Origin: JAUXFK01 sp034189035
Lineage (GTDB): Bacteria > Desulfobacterota > UBA8473
Assembly: GCA_034189035.1 (NCBI GenBank)
Contig: JAXHVA010000024.1
Coordinates: 1-50,249, forward strand
DNA length: 50,249 nucleotides
Reading direction: 5' to 3'
The notes under the pieces were generated by a model. It searched no databases. It was not told where the DNA came from and saw nothing but the letters and a program-made list of their open reading frames with translations. Below, in pieces: positions 9,973 to 19,110 of this stretch. Position 1 is the stretch's first letter. Each line of letters begins with the position of its first letter. The translations under genes and the position numbers were made by a program.

Positions 9973-10320
9973 TTGAAAACTTTTTTAATTACGTGCTTTT
10001 GTATCTTTATTACCCTATCCGTATCTTTTGCCGAGGAAAAGGGGGAGGAAGACTACTGGAAAGAACTGAAAAAAAATGTTGAATCAATAAAGCAGGCCCA
10101 GAATGATCCGACAAAGGAAGCTTTCTGGAAAGGGGAAAAATTAAACCGGGAGATTGGAGTAGATGAGCTGGATATGTTCGATATCGGCCTAGGACATGCA
10201 ATTGCTGGAAATAATGATGAAGCAATAAAGACATTCTATAGTTTCATAAACAAGTTTCCAAAGAGCCCACTAAAGGATGATGCTTTTAGTGTAATGAACA
10301 CACTCTTGGCAATGGATTAA
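9973..10320 (+). CDS. Small exported protein, paralogue 3 of 3 (TTG start)
   Basis: 115 residues starting at a TTG codon, with an AAGGGGA ribosome site about 7 bases upstream. It has the family signal peptide (ending TLSVSFA), the charged YWKELKKNVESI helix and a diverged C-terminal helix pair (EAIKTFYSFINKFPKSPLKDDA). It lacks the TAVGGV linker of the other two copies. It lies 49 bases downstream of paralogue 2 and is probably co-transcribed with it. Function unknown. Confidence 0.7.
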   Translation: MKTFLITCFCIFITLSVSFAEEKGEEDYWKELKKNVESIKQAQNDPTKEAFWKGEKLNREIGVDELDMFDIGLGHAIAGNNDEAIKTFYSFINKFPKSPLKDDAFSVMNTLLAMD

Positions 10321-10340
10321 GCAACATATGATGTTGCTTT
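10321..10340 (+). terminator. Weak hairpin directly after paralogue 3
   Basis: GCAACAT, loop ATG, ATGTTGC, then TTT begins immediately after the TAA stop of the third small exported gene. The position suits a terminator, but the stem is 7 bp and AT-rich and the T tract has only three bases. Confidence 0.4.
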
Positions 10341-10690
10341 AACGGCAAGAATAATTGTTCAGTTAAACTCGCCTTGCAACCCCAATTAATAAATGTTTTA
10401 GCTATTATCCATACAGAAATGAGAAATTTTGTTCCAAGTATACAGGGAATGAATTCTGTAACCACCCCAGCGAAATATACTTTGTGTTTTCTGGGGAAAA
10501 GATGGGACAAAGCACTTGTATAGATTGATCAAAAGGACCATTTTTGGATAGACACTAGCAAGTTAACTCCAGCCAAAACAATAATATACTTCACATATGG
10601 CTTATCGAGAGAATCTCCTCTAGTGTATACTTCCATGTAGCTTTTTCCGGTATTGTACCTAAAAATCGATAACAAAGGATTTGTATACTT
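10341..10690. other. Non-coding gap before the glycosyltransferase
   Basis: About 350 bases without a supportable gene. A promoter for the glycosyltransferase/methyltransferase pair is expected here, but no clear hexamer pair stands out. Confidence 0.4.
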
Positions 10691-11632
10691 ATGTCATCAC
10701 CAAAAGTCTCGATCATTGTAGTTAATTGGAACAATTTTAAAGACAGTGCACACTGTCTGGAATCTCTGAATCAAGTAACCTACCCAAATTACGAAGTAAT
10801 AATGATTGATAACGGCTCTGAAGGCGATGACGCAAGATTGCTTAAGGAGAAATTTGGGGAGTCGATAACCTTGATTGTAAATGAAAAGAATTATGGATTT
10901 GCAAAAGGGTGCAATATAGGGATGAAGTATGCTCTGGATAGAGGGGCAGACTATATCGTCTTATTGAACAACGATACAGTAGTTTCTCCTGATTTTCTTA
11001 AAGAACCGGTCAGGATTGCTCAGGGTGATGAAAAGATTGGCATTATAGGAGGCAAGATTTATTGTTATGAGTATCCAGAATATATATGGTTTGCAGGCGG
11101 TTGTATAAATTACTGGACCGGAATGACCCCTATAATAGGTACCTGCCAGATTGAAAGTGGCCAGTTCGAAGATATTGCTGAAGTCGATTGGATCTGTGGA
11201 TGCTTTATGTTTATAACACGCAATCTATTACAAACAGTTGGAATGCTTGATGTGCGATTTTTCTTTGGATGGGAGGATGCCGATCTCTGTGTTCGGGCCA
11301 CAAAGCAAAACTTCAAAGTCCTCTATGTTCCAGGATCAAAAATCTGGCATAAGGGGCTTGCGCCAGGCAAAAAGGACAGACTGATGGGGCAGCCGGTCTA
11401 TTATGCTACAAAGGGCCATTTTATCTTTATGGAAAAACATTTTACAGGTCTTCAGATTACGAGTTCTGTATTGTATTTTTTTATTACGTTTCCAAAAACA
11501 GCATGGGACTATACGCGCTTATTCGGCAAACGAAAGGTTCCTCTCTATATTCTGTGGGGTACATTCGGCTATGTGTGGAAAAGAATAAAGAACCCTCTAA
11601 AAACAAGAAATACCAAGAACAAAAAGGAGTAA
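10691..11632 (+). CDS. Family 2 glycosyltransferase (rhamnosyltransferase-like)
   Basis: 313 residues, GT-A fold family 2. The N terminus (VSIIVVNWNNF) binds the nucleotide sugar. LLNNDT at about residues 93-98 is the DxD-like metal motif, and FFGWEDADLC is the acceptor-side ED motif, followed by the WHKG segment seen in WbbL/RfbF-type rhamnosyltransferases. A C-terminal hydrophobic stretch (SSVLYFFITFPKTAW) may touch the membrane. It probably adds a sugar to a surface polysaccharide or lipid-linked glycan; donor and acceptor are not predictable. It is followed after 4 bases by a methyltransferase in the same operon. Confidence 0.88.
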   Translation: MSSPKVSIIVVNWNNFKDSAHCLESLNQVTYPNYEVIMIDNGSEGDDARLLKEKFGESITLIVNEKNYGFAKGCNIGMKYALDRGADYIVLLNNDTVVSPDFLKEPVRIAQGDEKIGIIGGKIYCYEYPEYIWFAGGCINYWTGMTPIIGTCQIESGQFEDIAEVDWICGCFMFITRNLLQTVGMLDVRFFFGWEDADLCVRATKQNFKVLYVPGSKIWHKGLAPGKKDRLMGQPVYYATKGHFIFMEKHFTGLQITSSVLYFFITFPKTAWDYTRLFGKRKVPLYILWGTFGYVWKRIKNPLKTRNTKNKKE

Positions 11633-11636
11633 TATT

Positions 11637-12446
11637 TTGATATCAAAAGACAAGGATTTTACCAGAGTATATATAAAGACCTGGGATCAGGGGGCTATAA
11701 AAGATGCTCCTTTTATAACTATGGGTATGGAGGCCCTTTTGCAGAATTTTTATGGAGACCTCTTCGATGCGCCACCTCCGTTTCCAGTAAAAAAGAAAGA
11801 AAAAGTCCTTGATTTAGGCTGTGGGTGGGGACGCGTTCTCAAACCAGTCTTGGACAGAGATGCTTTTGGTATTGGAATGGATATATCTGAAAATATGCTG
11901 GAGCTCTCAAAGAAGCACCTTAATAGTAATGGGCATACACCGATCCTGTTAAGAGGAGATGGCACGATGTTACCGATGAAAGAGAACAGTTTCGATACGG
12001 TCTATTCTCTGTTAGTATTACAGCATCTATCGAAAGGAAACGGGAAACATGTCTTCAAGGAGATCCGAAGGGTCCTGAAACCAAACGGAGTTGCGTATGT
12101 CCGAGTCCCCGGGAGATTCGCTCCGGAGAACCTCCTCTTTAGCTTTCTCCAATTTATAAGCATTCATCTATTTAGACTCAATGATCCTATAAGAATGAGG
12201 TTCTATAGGATCAAAGAGATAAACAGGATATGCGAAATGCTGTTTGAGGAATTTGAAGTAACTGCCCATGAATTCAGGCCACCATGGAACTTCCATACCA
12301 AGTGGACCTGGCATTACATCATTATACCGAAGAAGCTTCACAAACCCCTTAGGAAGATATCCGACAAACTGGAACATATTGCAAATACTAAACTCGGCTT
12401 CTTAAAACACTTTGGGGTTGTTCTTATGATAAGGGCTAAGAAGTAA
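11637..12446 (+). CDS. Class I SAM-dependent methyltransferase
   Basis: 269 residues starting at TTG, with AAGGAG 7 bases upstream overlapping the end of the glycosyltransferase gene. Motif I (VLDLGCGWGRVL) binds SAM, GMDISENML holds the acidic ribose-binding region, GDGTMLPMKENSFDTVYS is motif II, and EIRRVLKPNGVAYVRVPG is motif III. This is the Methyltransf_11/25 type. Pairing with a GT2 enzyme suggests it methylates a sugar or a glycan intermediate, but the substrate is not determined. The C-terminal roughly 90 residues are not conserved enough for me to assign. Confidence 0.85.
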   Translation: MISKDKDFTRVYIKTWDQGAIKDAPFITMGMEALLQNFYGDLFDAPPPFPVKKKEKVLDLGCGWGRVLKPVLDRDAFGIGMDISENMLELSKKHLNSNGHTPILLRGDGTMLPMKENSFDTVYSLLVLQHLSKGNGKHVFKEIRRVLKPNGVAYVRVPGRFAPENLLFSFLQFISIHLFRLNDPIRMRFYRIKEINRICEMLFEEFEVTAHEFRPPWNFHTKWTWHYIIIPKKLHKPLRKISDKLEHIANTKLGFLKHFGVVLMIRAKK

Positions 12447-12537
12447 GGCAAAAGAGGTATTCCTGCGGTTATGACCTTCGTCTTTTTGCAACAGTTTAAC
12501 TTTTTGAAAAAATGGACTTCAACAGGGTCAAAATTCT

Positions 12538-12564
12538 AAAAAGCGAAACTGTTACGCTTTTTTT
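12538..12564. terminator. Bidirectional intrinsic terminator between convergent operons
   Basis: AAAAAGCG, a 9-base loop, then CGCTTTTTTT. The A/T-rich ends give a T tract in both directions, so it can end the plus-strand glycosyltransferase/methyltransferase operon and the minus-strand pab genes. The hairpin touches the TAA stop of pabC. Confidence 0.85.
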
Positions 12565-13456
12565 AACCTTGAACAGGATTACTCATTTCTATATGAGCGC
12601 TCACCAGATTCCTGTATTGGTCTATTACTCTTTTATATTGAATACCAGGGGTTCCATCCCCTACCCTGTGACCGTCTATCGAAACAACCGGCACGATCTC
12701 CATTATTGAATTCGTAAGGAATACCTCGTCTGAGGTGAAGAAGGTCTCCTTTGTTATCCCCTTTTCTTTTATCTCGCATCCCAATTGAGCAGACATGTCC
12801 AATACGGTCTTCCTTGTTATACCAGGCAATATATGGCTTGTCACGGGAGGTGTGAATATCCTCTTCGATTTCACAATAAAAACACTGCTCGTAGCTCCTT
12901 CTGCAATCTGCCCCTCAGAATTCAGGAGAATCGCCTCAAATGCCCCCTTTGTTCTCGCCTCCTCCTTTGCCAGGATATTATTAAAATAGCTCAATGATTT
13001 ATAGACTGATAAGGGAGAAAAAGAGTTCTGCCTGACTTCAGAGACTATTACTCGAACACCCTCGATGTAGGATTCCAGGGGATACAAGGAGAGGGCCTTT
13101 GCCATGATTACAACAGTGGGATTAAAATCATCGTTAAAGGTCAGAATACCACTGTGTTTTCCTCTTGAAACAGTAACTCTTATATAGGCATCAAAGAGGT
13201 GGTTGATCTCCATCAGTCTGTCTATAGCCGTCTTCATTGATTCTTTGTTCTTCTTAAGTGGAATCCCTAATTCGTCTATAGAACCGTATAACCTGCTGAG
13301 ATGATCATCGAGCATAAATACATGGCCTGAATATGCCCTCATGGTCTCAAATAGACCATCACCATATAAGAATCCTCTATCAAGAACTGATATCTTTGCC
13401 TGTTCTTCTGGAACAAAATCTCCGTTTAGATATACGTATACTCCCACGATATTCAC
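12563..13456 (-). CDS. pabC: Class IV aminotransferase, probable aminodeoxychorismate lyase
   Basis: Up to 297 residues, PLP fold type IV. Lys153 (VYKSLSYFNNIL) is the expected Schiff-base lysine. The N terminus (VYVYLNGDF, DRGFLYGDGLFET) and EGATSSVF are family hallmarks. The same family includes IlvE and D-amino-acid transaminase; its place after pabA and pabB favours the PabC lyase that releases p-aminobenzoate and pyruvate from aminodeoxychorismate. The frame opens at a GTG (13456), but the GTG three codons later (13447) has GGAGA at a better distance and may be the true start. Dual use as a branched-chain aminotransferase cannot be excluded. Confidence 0.8.
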   Translation of the reverse strand: MNIVGVYVYLNGDFVPEEQAKISVLDRGFLYGDGLFETMRAYSGHVFMLDDHLSRLYGSIDELGIPLKKNKESMKTAIDRLMEINHLFDAYIRVTVSRGKHSGILTFNDDFNPTVVIMAKALSLYPLESYIEGVRVIVSEVRQNSFSPLSVYKSLSYFNNILAKEEARTKGAFEAILLNSEGQIAEGATSSVFIVKSKRIFTPPVTSHILPGITRKTVLDMSAQLGCEIKEKGITKETFFTSDEVFLTNSIMEIVPVVSIDGHRVGDGTPGIQYKRVIDQYRNLVSAHIEMSNPVQG

Positions 13457-13521
13457 TCTCCATACCTAATGTCGATCCATAAATATGCCCTTTTGTCCAA
13501 TCTCTGCATTTAACTTAGGGT

Positions 13522-14961
13522 TTAGTTAAGCAGGGATTGAATAAGCGCCTTTGCCTTATCAAGGGTCTCATCGTATTCCCCTTCCAAGGTAGAATCCGCT
13601 ACAATCCCCCCCCCGACCTGGAAATATACATCTTCTCCTTTTATCAGGAAGGTACGAATTGCAATATTCATATCCATACGTCTGTCAAAACCGATATATC
13701 CTATAGACCCGGTATATATGCTTCTGGCAGTAGGTTCCAGTTCATCGATAATCTCCATGGCCCGAATCTTTGGTGCCCCTGTTATTGAACCTCCAGGGAA
13801 ACATGCCTTGAGAAGGTCTACGCAATTGTACCTTTGAAGCAACCTTCCCTCAATTGTTGAAACCAGATGGAAAACCGTTGAATACGCCTCCACAATCGCA
13901 TGTTCAGCAACTCTTACAGAACCATAATCACATACACGCCCAATATCATTTCTTTCTAAGTCTACAATCATATTGAGTTCCGCCCTATCCTTCTCGCTTT
14001 TTACAAGTTCTGTTTTTAGACGCTGATCCTCTTTTGCATCTCTTCCCCTCGGGCGAGTCCCCTTTATAGGTCTTGTCTGAATAAAATCTCCTTCCAATTT
14101 TAAAAATCTCTCAGGTGAAGAGCTAACGATTGTAAGGCCATCTAAATTCAGGTAACAGGCAAAAGGGGCAGGATTAATACTACGGAGTTTTTTGAATAAC
14201 TGAAAAGGCTTCATTGGAAGCTTTGTATGAAACCTCTGGGAAAGGTTCACCTGATAAATGTCACCTGCGTAGATATACTCTTTCGCCTTTTTGACAGCCC
14301 TTAAGTACTCTTTTTTGGTGAAGTTTGACACAAGTACTGGCCTAAATTTTTTTCCATTGACGAGATTGCATTCGAACTTTTGTGCATATTTGATCGCTGC
14401 AAGTAACTCTTCCTCTGATTCTCTTATCTTTTTTCCGACTGCTTTTTCTGATCTAGAACCCTGACTATTACTAAAATCGATTAATGAGAGATACCACTTT
14501 TCTTCTAAATGGTCATATGCAAGTACGCGATCATAGAAACAGAAATAACAGTCAGGCAACAGAAGGTCATCTGTCACACTTGCTGGTAGATTTTCAATAA
14601 AATGACATAAGTCATATGCGAGATAGCCAACCCCTCCACCGATAAAAGGAGGGATAAATGTGTCGGTTTGTATCGTATACTGTTTGATAATCCAATCAAG
14701 TATATGAAATGGATTGCCGCTTATTGTATGTGTCTTTCCTTTGATGACAAGTTCAATCTTCTTCCCTTTACTTCTCAATATTAAAAAAGGATTATACCCC
14801 ATAAAAGAGTATCTCCCCAGTTTATATCTGTCCATGCCGCTATCTAAGAAGAAGCTAAAAGGTCTTGAGTAAATACACTCAAAAACGGCTTCAGTCGGTG
14901 AATGAATTTGAATCTCTTTCAATACAGGTGAACCAATCTTAACCCTACTTAAAAAACTCAC
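13522..14961 (-). CDS. pabB: Aminodeoxychorismate synthase component I
   Basis: 479 residues of the chorismate-binding family. Lys300 in the motif RPIKGTRPRG matches the active-site lysine that defines PabB; anthranilate synthase TrpE has Ala at this place (PIAGT). Further hallmarks are SSSPERFL, the ELNMIVDLERNDIG segment and FPGGSITGAPK. It converts chorismate plus ammonia from PabA to 4-amino-4-deoxychorismate in folate synthesis. Translation starts at GTG with AGGGGAT upstream, 9 bases after pabA. Confidence 0.93.
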   Translation of the reverse strand: MSFLSRVKIGSPVLKEIQIHSPTEAVFECIYSRPFSFFLDSGMDRYKLGRYSFMGYNPFLILRSKGKKIELVIKGKTHTISGNPFHILDWIIKQYTIQTDTFIPPFIGGGVGYLAYDLCHFIENLPASVTDDLLLPDCYFCFYDRVLAYDHLEEKWYLSLIDFSNSQGSRSEKAVGKKIRESEEELLAAIKYAQKFECNLVNGKKFRPVLVSNFTKKEYLRAVKKAKEYIYAGDIYQVNLSQRFHTKLPMKPFQLFKKLRSINPAPFACYLNLDGLTIVSSSPERFLKLEGDFIQTRPIKGTRPRGRDAKEDQRLKTELVKSEKDRAELNMIVDLERNDIGRVCDYGSVRVAEHAIVEAYSTVFHLVSTIEGRLLQRYNCVDLLKACFPGGSITGAPKIRAMEIIDELEPTARSIYTGSIGYIGFDRRMDMNIAIRTFLIKGEDVYFQVGGGIVADSTLEGEYDETLDKAKALIQSLLN

Positions 14962-14970
14962 GGATATCCC

Positions 14971-15537
14971 CTAAAGATCAATGAAGTTCTTGATTATCTT
15001 CTTTCCTTCAGATGTAAGAAAAGATTCCGGATGAAACTGCACCCCCTCTATCGGATACTCCTTATGCCTTAGTCCCATTATAACTCCGTCTTCCGTCTTT
15101 GCACTTGTCTCAAGAGAATTGGGAAATCCCTCATCCGATACAATCAGAGAATGGTATCTTGCAGCTTCAAAGGGATTCATTACTTCTTTATAGATCAACC
15201 CTCCATCGTGATAGATCATTGATACCTTGCCATGCATAACCATTTCAGCCCTCTTTATATTCCCCTTAAAGACATCCCCAATACATTGATGTCCCAGACA
15301 CACACCGAGCATCCATTTATCTTTGCCGAAATATTTGATCACATCTTTCGAGATGCCAGCATTATCAGGCCCGCCCGGACCAGGTGAGATAACGATCTTG
15401 TCCGGGTTTATATCCTCTATCATCTGAAGTGTTGCCTTGTCGTTCCTTATGACTTTGAGATTTATTCCGAACTCCCCGAAATACTGAACAAGATTATATG
15501 TAAATGAATCATAATTATCGATCATGAGAATAAGCAT
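14971..15537 (-). CDS. pabA: Aminodeoxychorismate/anthranilate synthase glutamine amidotransferase
   Basis: 188 residues, class I glutamine amidotransferase. Nucleophile Cys80 sits in GVCLGHQ, and His169 and Glu171 in GVQFHPESF; the oxyanion-site motif SPGPGGPDNAG is present. It supplies ammonia to PabB and may be shared with anthranilate synthase, since no trpE or trpG is seen here. It is first of the pabA-pabB-pabC operon, with an AAAGG ribosome site. Upstream on the minus strand a TATAAT box lies at 15576-15581 without a good -35 hexamer, a possible weak or regulated promoter. Confidence 0.92.
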   Translation of the reverse strand: MLILMIDNYDSFTYNLVQYFGEFGINLKVIRNDKATLQMIEDINPDKIVISPGPGGPDNAGISKDVIKYFGKDKWMLGVCLGHQCIGDVFKGNIKRAEMVMHGKVSMIYHDGGLIYKEVMNPFEAARYHSLIVSDEGFPNSLETSAKTEDGVIMGLRHKEYPIEGVQFHPESFLTSEGKKIIKNFIDL

Positions 15538-15641
15538 GTGTACCTTTCGATCTTTGGGTCTATCATAAGATAAGTATTATATCTTAGCATCTCTTTAAAC
15601 TTTCTATAATATGAAAACAAATCTTACTTTTCACTGAATCT

Positions 15642-16253
15642 TCAGCCTTCTTCACCCCATCTGGGATATAAACGGTGTTCTATACCTAACAAATCCAATA
15701 CCCTCCCAACCATAAAGTTGACCATATCGTCTATTGTTTTGGGTTGAGTATAAAAAGCCGGCATTGCAGGGACAATATAAGCTCCTAACCGGGCTAAGGA
15801 CAACATGTTTTCAATATGAATCACGTTGAGCGGTGTCTCTCTAGGCACAAGAATCAAAGGTCTCTTTTCTTTAAGGATTACATCGGCTGCCCTTTCAATC
15901 AGGTTGGTTGACACTCCATGAGCTATGCGAGACAGAGTGCCCATCGAGCATGGAATAATAACCATTCCTTGAGACCTATTCGATCCACTCGCCAAAGGGG
16001 CATCAATCTCCCTTGCCTCATAATACCGAAGGGTTTTACATATATCTTTTGAGCCCAAAAGTTTCCCTATTTTCTCTATTGCTTCACTCTTGTCCTTTGG
16101 GATATCAAACTCCAATTCCGAGTGTACAATCAACTTTGCTGTATCTGAAATGACCATGTTTATACTGTCTCTATTTTCAATGAGGAACTCTAAAAGCCGT
16201 TTTGCATACACTGCTCCGCTTGCACCTGTTAATGCTACAGTATATATAGACAT
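15642..16253 (-). CDS. ubiX: UbiX-type flavin prenyltransferase
   Basis: 203 residues from the ATG at 16253, preferred over the GTG three codons earlier because AGGGGGTGA lies 8 bases upstream. The N terminus (YTVALTGASGAVYAKRLLE) is the FMN-binding signature, and VIIPCSMGTLSRIAHG and LVPRETPLNVIHIENM are the prenyl-phosphate and active-site regions. UbiX makes prenylated FMN for UbiD decarboxylases. The partner ubiD and a ubiA prenyltransferase lie just upstream in the same operon, so the three act in one quinone pathway. In anaerobes with the futalosine route the equivalent genes have been called mqnM, mqnL and mqnP. Confidence 0.9.
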   Translation of the reverse strand: MSIYTVALTGASGAVYAKRLLEFLIENRDSINMVISDTAKLIVHSELEFDIPKDKSEAIEKIGKLLGSKDICKTLRYYEAREIDAPLASGSNRSQGMVIIPCSMGTLSRIAHGVSTNLIERAADVILKEKRPLILVPRETPLNVIHIENMLSLARLGAYIVPAMPAFYTQPKTIDDMVNFMVGRVLDLLGIEHRLYPRWGEEG

Positions 16254-16317
16254 CCTTATCACCCCCTTTGCAACGTATTTTCATATAAAAAATGAACCGT
16301 TCCATAAATTGCAGGGC

Positions 16318-17202
16318 TCATAAAAGCACCCTATCTAAAAAGGTAAAAAAAAGTATCGAAATACTCACCGCTGAATTTATATGAAAAAAAGCAATATTGA
16401 TCCTCGATAAATCAGATTCAGATACGATTGAATGTTCGTATATAAGCAGTACAATAGTGACGAATATACCTATCAGGAAAAGGAACGAAAGGTTCGAGTA
16501 AATATAAAGCAAAAACAAAAAGATCACAGTGAATAAATGAAACAGGGCGGCAATATTGAGGGCATTCTTTATCCCTAACCATTGAGGAATGGAATGAATC
16601 CCATATTTTTTGTCAAAATCTATATCCTGACATGCATATATGATATCAAACCCACAGACCCAGGTCAAAACGACAAACGCGAGAATTACTGCCTGAATAT
16701 CGATCGTGCCTGTAATTGCGATCCATGCACCAAGAGGTGCAATCGCCAAAGCCAAACCGAGTACAAGATGGGTGCCCCATGTGAACCTCTTCATATACGA
16801 ATAAAAAAAGATAATTGCTACGGCGATTGGGTAAAGCTTTACACACAAAGGTTCTAATTTATAAGCAGCAAGCAATAACAACAAGAAAGAAAGAACAATG
16901 AATACGATAATCTCTAATGGCTGAATCAGTCCTCTTGGAAGTGCCCGGCACATTGTTCGTGGGTTATTTGCATCTATCTCTCGATCTATCAACCGATTAA
17001 GACCAAAAGCGCCGCTTCTCCCACCTATCATCGCGACGATAATCCAGAAGAGTTTGTTCATCGAAGGGATTCCATCTGCAGCCAAAATAGCCGCAATTAC
17101 TGCAAAGGGCAAGGCAAAGACAGTATGTGGAAATTTAATCATTTCGAGGAAAATTCTGACTTTCCAAAATACGCTATAAACCGTATTCCTTCCACTTACC
17201 AT
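16318..17202 (-). CDS. ubiA: UbiA-family prenyltransferase (quinone biosynthesis)
   Basis: 294 residues with about eight membrane segments. The two Asp-rich motifs of the family are present: NRLIDREIDANNPRT and YACQDIDFDKKYGIHSIP. These bind the Mg-polyprenyl diphosphate and place the protein in the UbiA/MqnP group rather than haem O synthase. It attaches the polyprenyl tail to an aromatic acid in the inner membrane. Its start overlaps the end of ubiD by 29 bases, indicating coupling. Given an anaerobic host, a menaquinone precursor from the futalosine pathway is the likelier acceptor than 4-hydroxybenzoate; that is an inference. Confidence 0.88.
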   Translation of the reverse strand: MVSGRNTVYSVFWKVRIFLEMIKFPHTVFALPFAVIAAILAADGIPSMNKLFWIIVAMIGGRSGAFGLNRLIDREIDANNPRTMCRALPRGLIQPLEIIVFIVLSFLLLLLAAYKLEPLCVKLYPIAVAIIFFYSYMKRFTWGTHLVLGLALAIAPLGAWIAITGTIDIQAVILAFVVLTWVCGFDIIYACQDIDFDKKYGIHSIPQWLGIKNALNIAALFHLFTVIFLFLLYIYSNLSFLFLIGIFVTIVLLIYEHSIVSESDLSRINIAFFHINSAVSISILFFTFLDRVLL

Positions 17203-18616
17203 CCACTAGCTCCTTTATCTCTTTACTCATCTTAATTTCTTCAGGCCAATCTCTCGTGAACCCTTCATCTACCCACTTCTTTGTTGCATCGATGCCCATC
17301 TTTGATCCTATATTTGGCAAATCAGAGGCATGGTTCAGTACGTCTAATGGTCCCTCAACAAAGGTGATATCCCTCTTCGGGTCAATGTTATTGCCTAACT
17401 TCCATAAAACCTCAGAGATATTTTGTATATTTACATATTCATCGACAACAACGATAATCTTGGTAAACATCATCTGCCCGATCCCCCATAGAGCATGCAT
17501 AACCTTTTTAGCCTGTCCAGGGTACTCTTTTTTTATGGATACAATGGCCATATTATGGAATATCCCTTCTATTGGCAGGTTGATATCAATGATTTCTGGC
17601 AATTGCATCTTCAAAAGCGGAAGAAATATCCTCTCTGTTGCCTTTCCCAGATAGCAGTCCTCCATAGGGGGTTTACCCACAATCGTAGCCGGATATATCG
17701 GATTTTTCCTATGCGTGATACAGGTAATATGGAAGACCGGATATTCATCGGCCAGGGAATAGTACCCCGTATGATCTCCAAAAGGGCCTTCTACTCTCAT
17801 TTCATGGGGATCAACATAGCCTTCGAGCACAATCTCAGAATTGGCTGGCACTTCTATATCAATGGTTTCACATCGTATCAACTCTACAGAATCCCTCCTT
17901 AAAAATCCTGCAAACAACATCTCATCCAAAGTCTCTGGAAGTGGAGCTGTTGCTGCATATATGACAGCTGGATCAGATCCAATTGCAACCGCTACTTCTA
18001 AACGCTGGTCTAATTCTTCACTCATCCTATAGTGTGCAGCCCCGTGTTTATGAACGTGCCAGTGCATACCTGTTGTTATTGAGTCATACACCTGCATCCT
18101 GTACATACCACAATTTCGATGACCTGTCACAGGATCCTTCGTAAAGACCATAGGGAGGGTTATGAACTTACCGCCATCGTTTGGCCAGCACTTCAATATT
18201 GGAAAGATATTGAGAGAGGGATCGTCTCTAATAATCACCTCTTTGCATACTCCCTTTTTCACAATTTTCGGTATAAATGAGGACAGGTTCATCAGCTTGG
18301 GTAATGCTCTCAACTTATCAAGAAAACCGGTTGGCATATCAGAGAGTAAGAGGGCTTCAATCCGTGACCCAATCTCATCGAGGTCTTCACACTCCAATGC
18401 CAGGTTCATTCTTTCCCAGGAGCCGAAGGCATTCATAAGTACAGGCATAGTGAAGCCCTGTACATTTTCAAAGAGAATAGCTGGACCGTTTTGCTTTGAA
18501 ATTCGATTAGTTATCTCTGTTATCTCAAGTATTGTATTAACTTTTTCTTTTACCCTTTTGAGGAGTTTCTTTTTCTCCAGTATACGAATAAAATCACGCA
18601 AGTCCTTATATGCCAT
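17174..18616 (-). CDS. ubiD: UbiD-family prenylated-FMN decarboxylase
   Basis: 480 residues, full length for UbiD (about 490). The prenyl-FMN and metal site region NCGMYRMQVYD, the IGSDPAVIYAATAPLP segment, and the catalytic region EGPFGDHTGYY with its Glu are present, matching the Glu-Arg-Glu arrangement of the family. It decarboxylates a prenylated aromatic acid using the cofactor from UbiX. It is the first gene of the ubiD-ubiA-ubiX operon. Its ribosome site (GGGGGGTGATAAGG before ATG) is nearly the same as that of ubiX. Confidence 0.9.
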   Translation of the reverse strand: MAYKDLRDFIRILEKKKLLKRVKEKVNTILEITEITNRISKQNGPAILFENVQGFTMPVLMNAFGSWERMNLALECEDLDEIGSRIEALLLSDMPTGFLDKLRALPKLMNLSSFIPKIVKKGVCKEVIIRDDPSLNIFPILKCWPNDGGKFITLPMVFTKDPVTGHRNCGMYRMQVYDSITTGMHWHVHKHGAAHYRMSEELDQRLEVAVAIGSDPAVIYAATAPLPETLDEMLFAGFLRRDSVELIRCETIDIEVPANSEIVLEGYVDPHEMRVEGPFGDHTGYYSLADEYPVFHITCITHRKNPIYPATIVGKPPMEDCYLGKATERIFLPLLKMQLPEIIDINLPIEGIFHNMAIVSIKKEYPGQAKKVMHALWGIGQMMFTKIIVVVDEYVNIQNISEVLWKLGNNIDPKRDITFVEGPLDVLNHASDLPNIGSKMGIDATKKWVDEGFTRDWPEEIKMSKEIKELVDGKWKEYGL

Positions 18617-19110
18617 ACCTTATCACCCCCCATTTGTCTTTATTTAACAATGAAAATTCCCGATCATTTTCAATACACTACTGAGTATCCATCCAGAAAA
18701 GAGCAAACCTGTTCATACTCAAAAAAATTAAACAGCTAGCATACATTGGCTTACTTCGATTCTGTAAAAGGCGGTTGAGCCCAACAAAGATCGAGGAAAA
18801 AGGCGTTTCTCGATTAATCATATTCATGTTAACCGAACTGCTCAGTGATATCAAGCAAATATTCAATTCGCATTCAATAATGAGATTCCAAATCGATTTT
18901 TCTTGTCTTTTTTCTTTTATTTAATTATACTACTTACTTTCAAAATTATCTGCTTATAAGTCAACGTTTATGAAAAATGAGATGTTCCTTTTAAGTGAAG
19001 ATAAGGATTACATTAAGGGGCCACCTTGCGATTCCTAAAATAGGCATTCTAAAGGTTCATCCACGGAAAAGGAAAAAATAATGAAAATCTTATAAAAAAG
19101 GAGAGGATCT
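18617..19110. other. Divergent AT-rich gap
   Basis: About 490 bases between the minus-strand ubi operon and a plus-strand exported gene. I see no gene or named regulatory site; a 62-codon minus-strand frame has no family features. Confidence 0.4.

Noticed and set aside
18678..18866. A 62-residue minus-strand small protein
   Set aside because: No ribosome site, no recognisable features and AT-rich intergenic surroundings.
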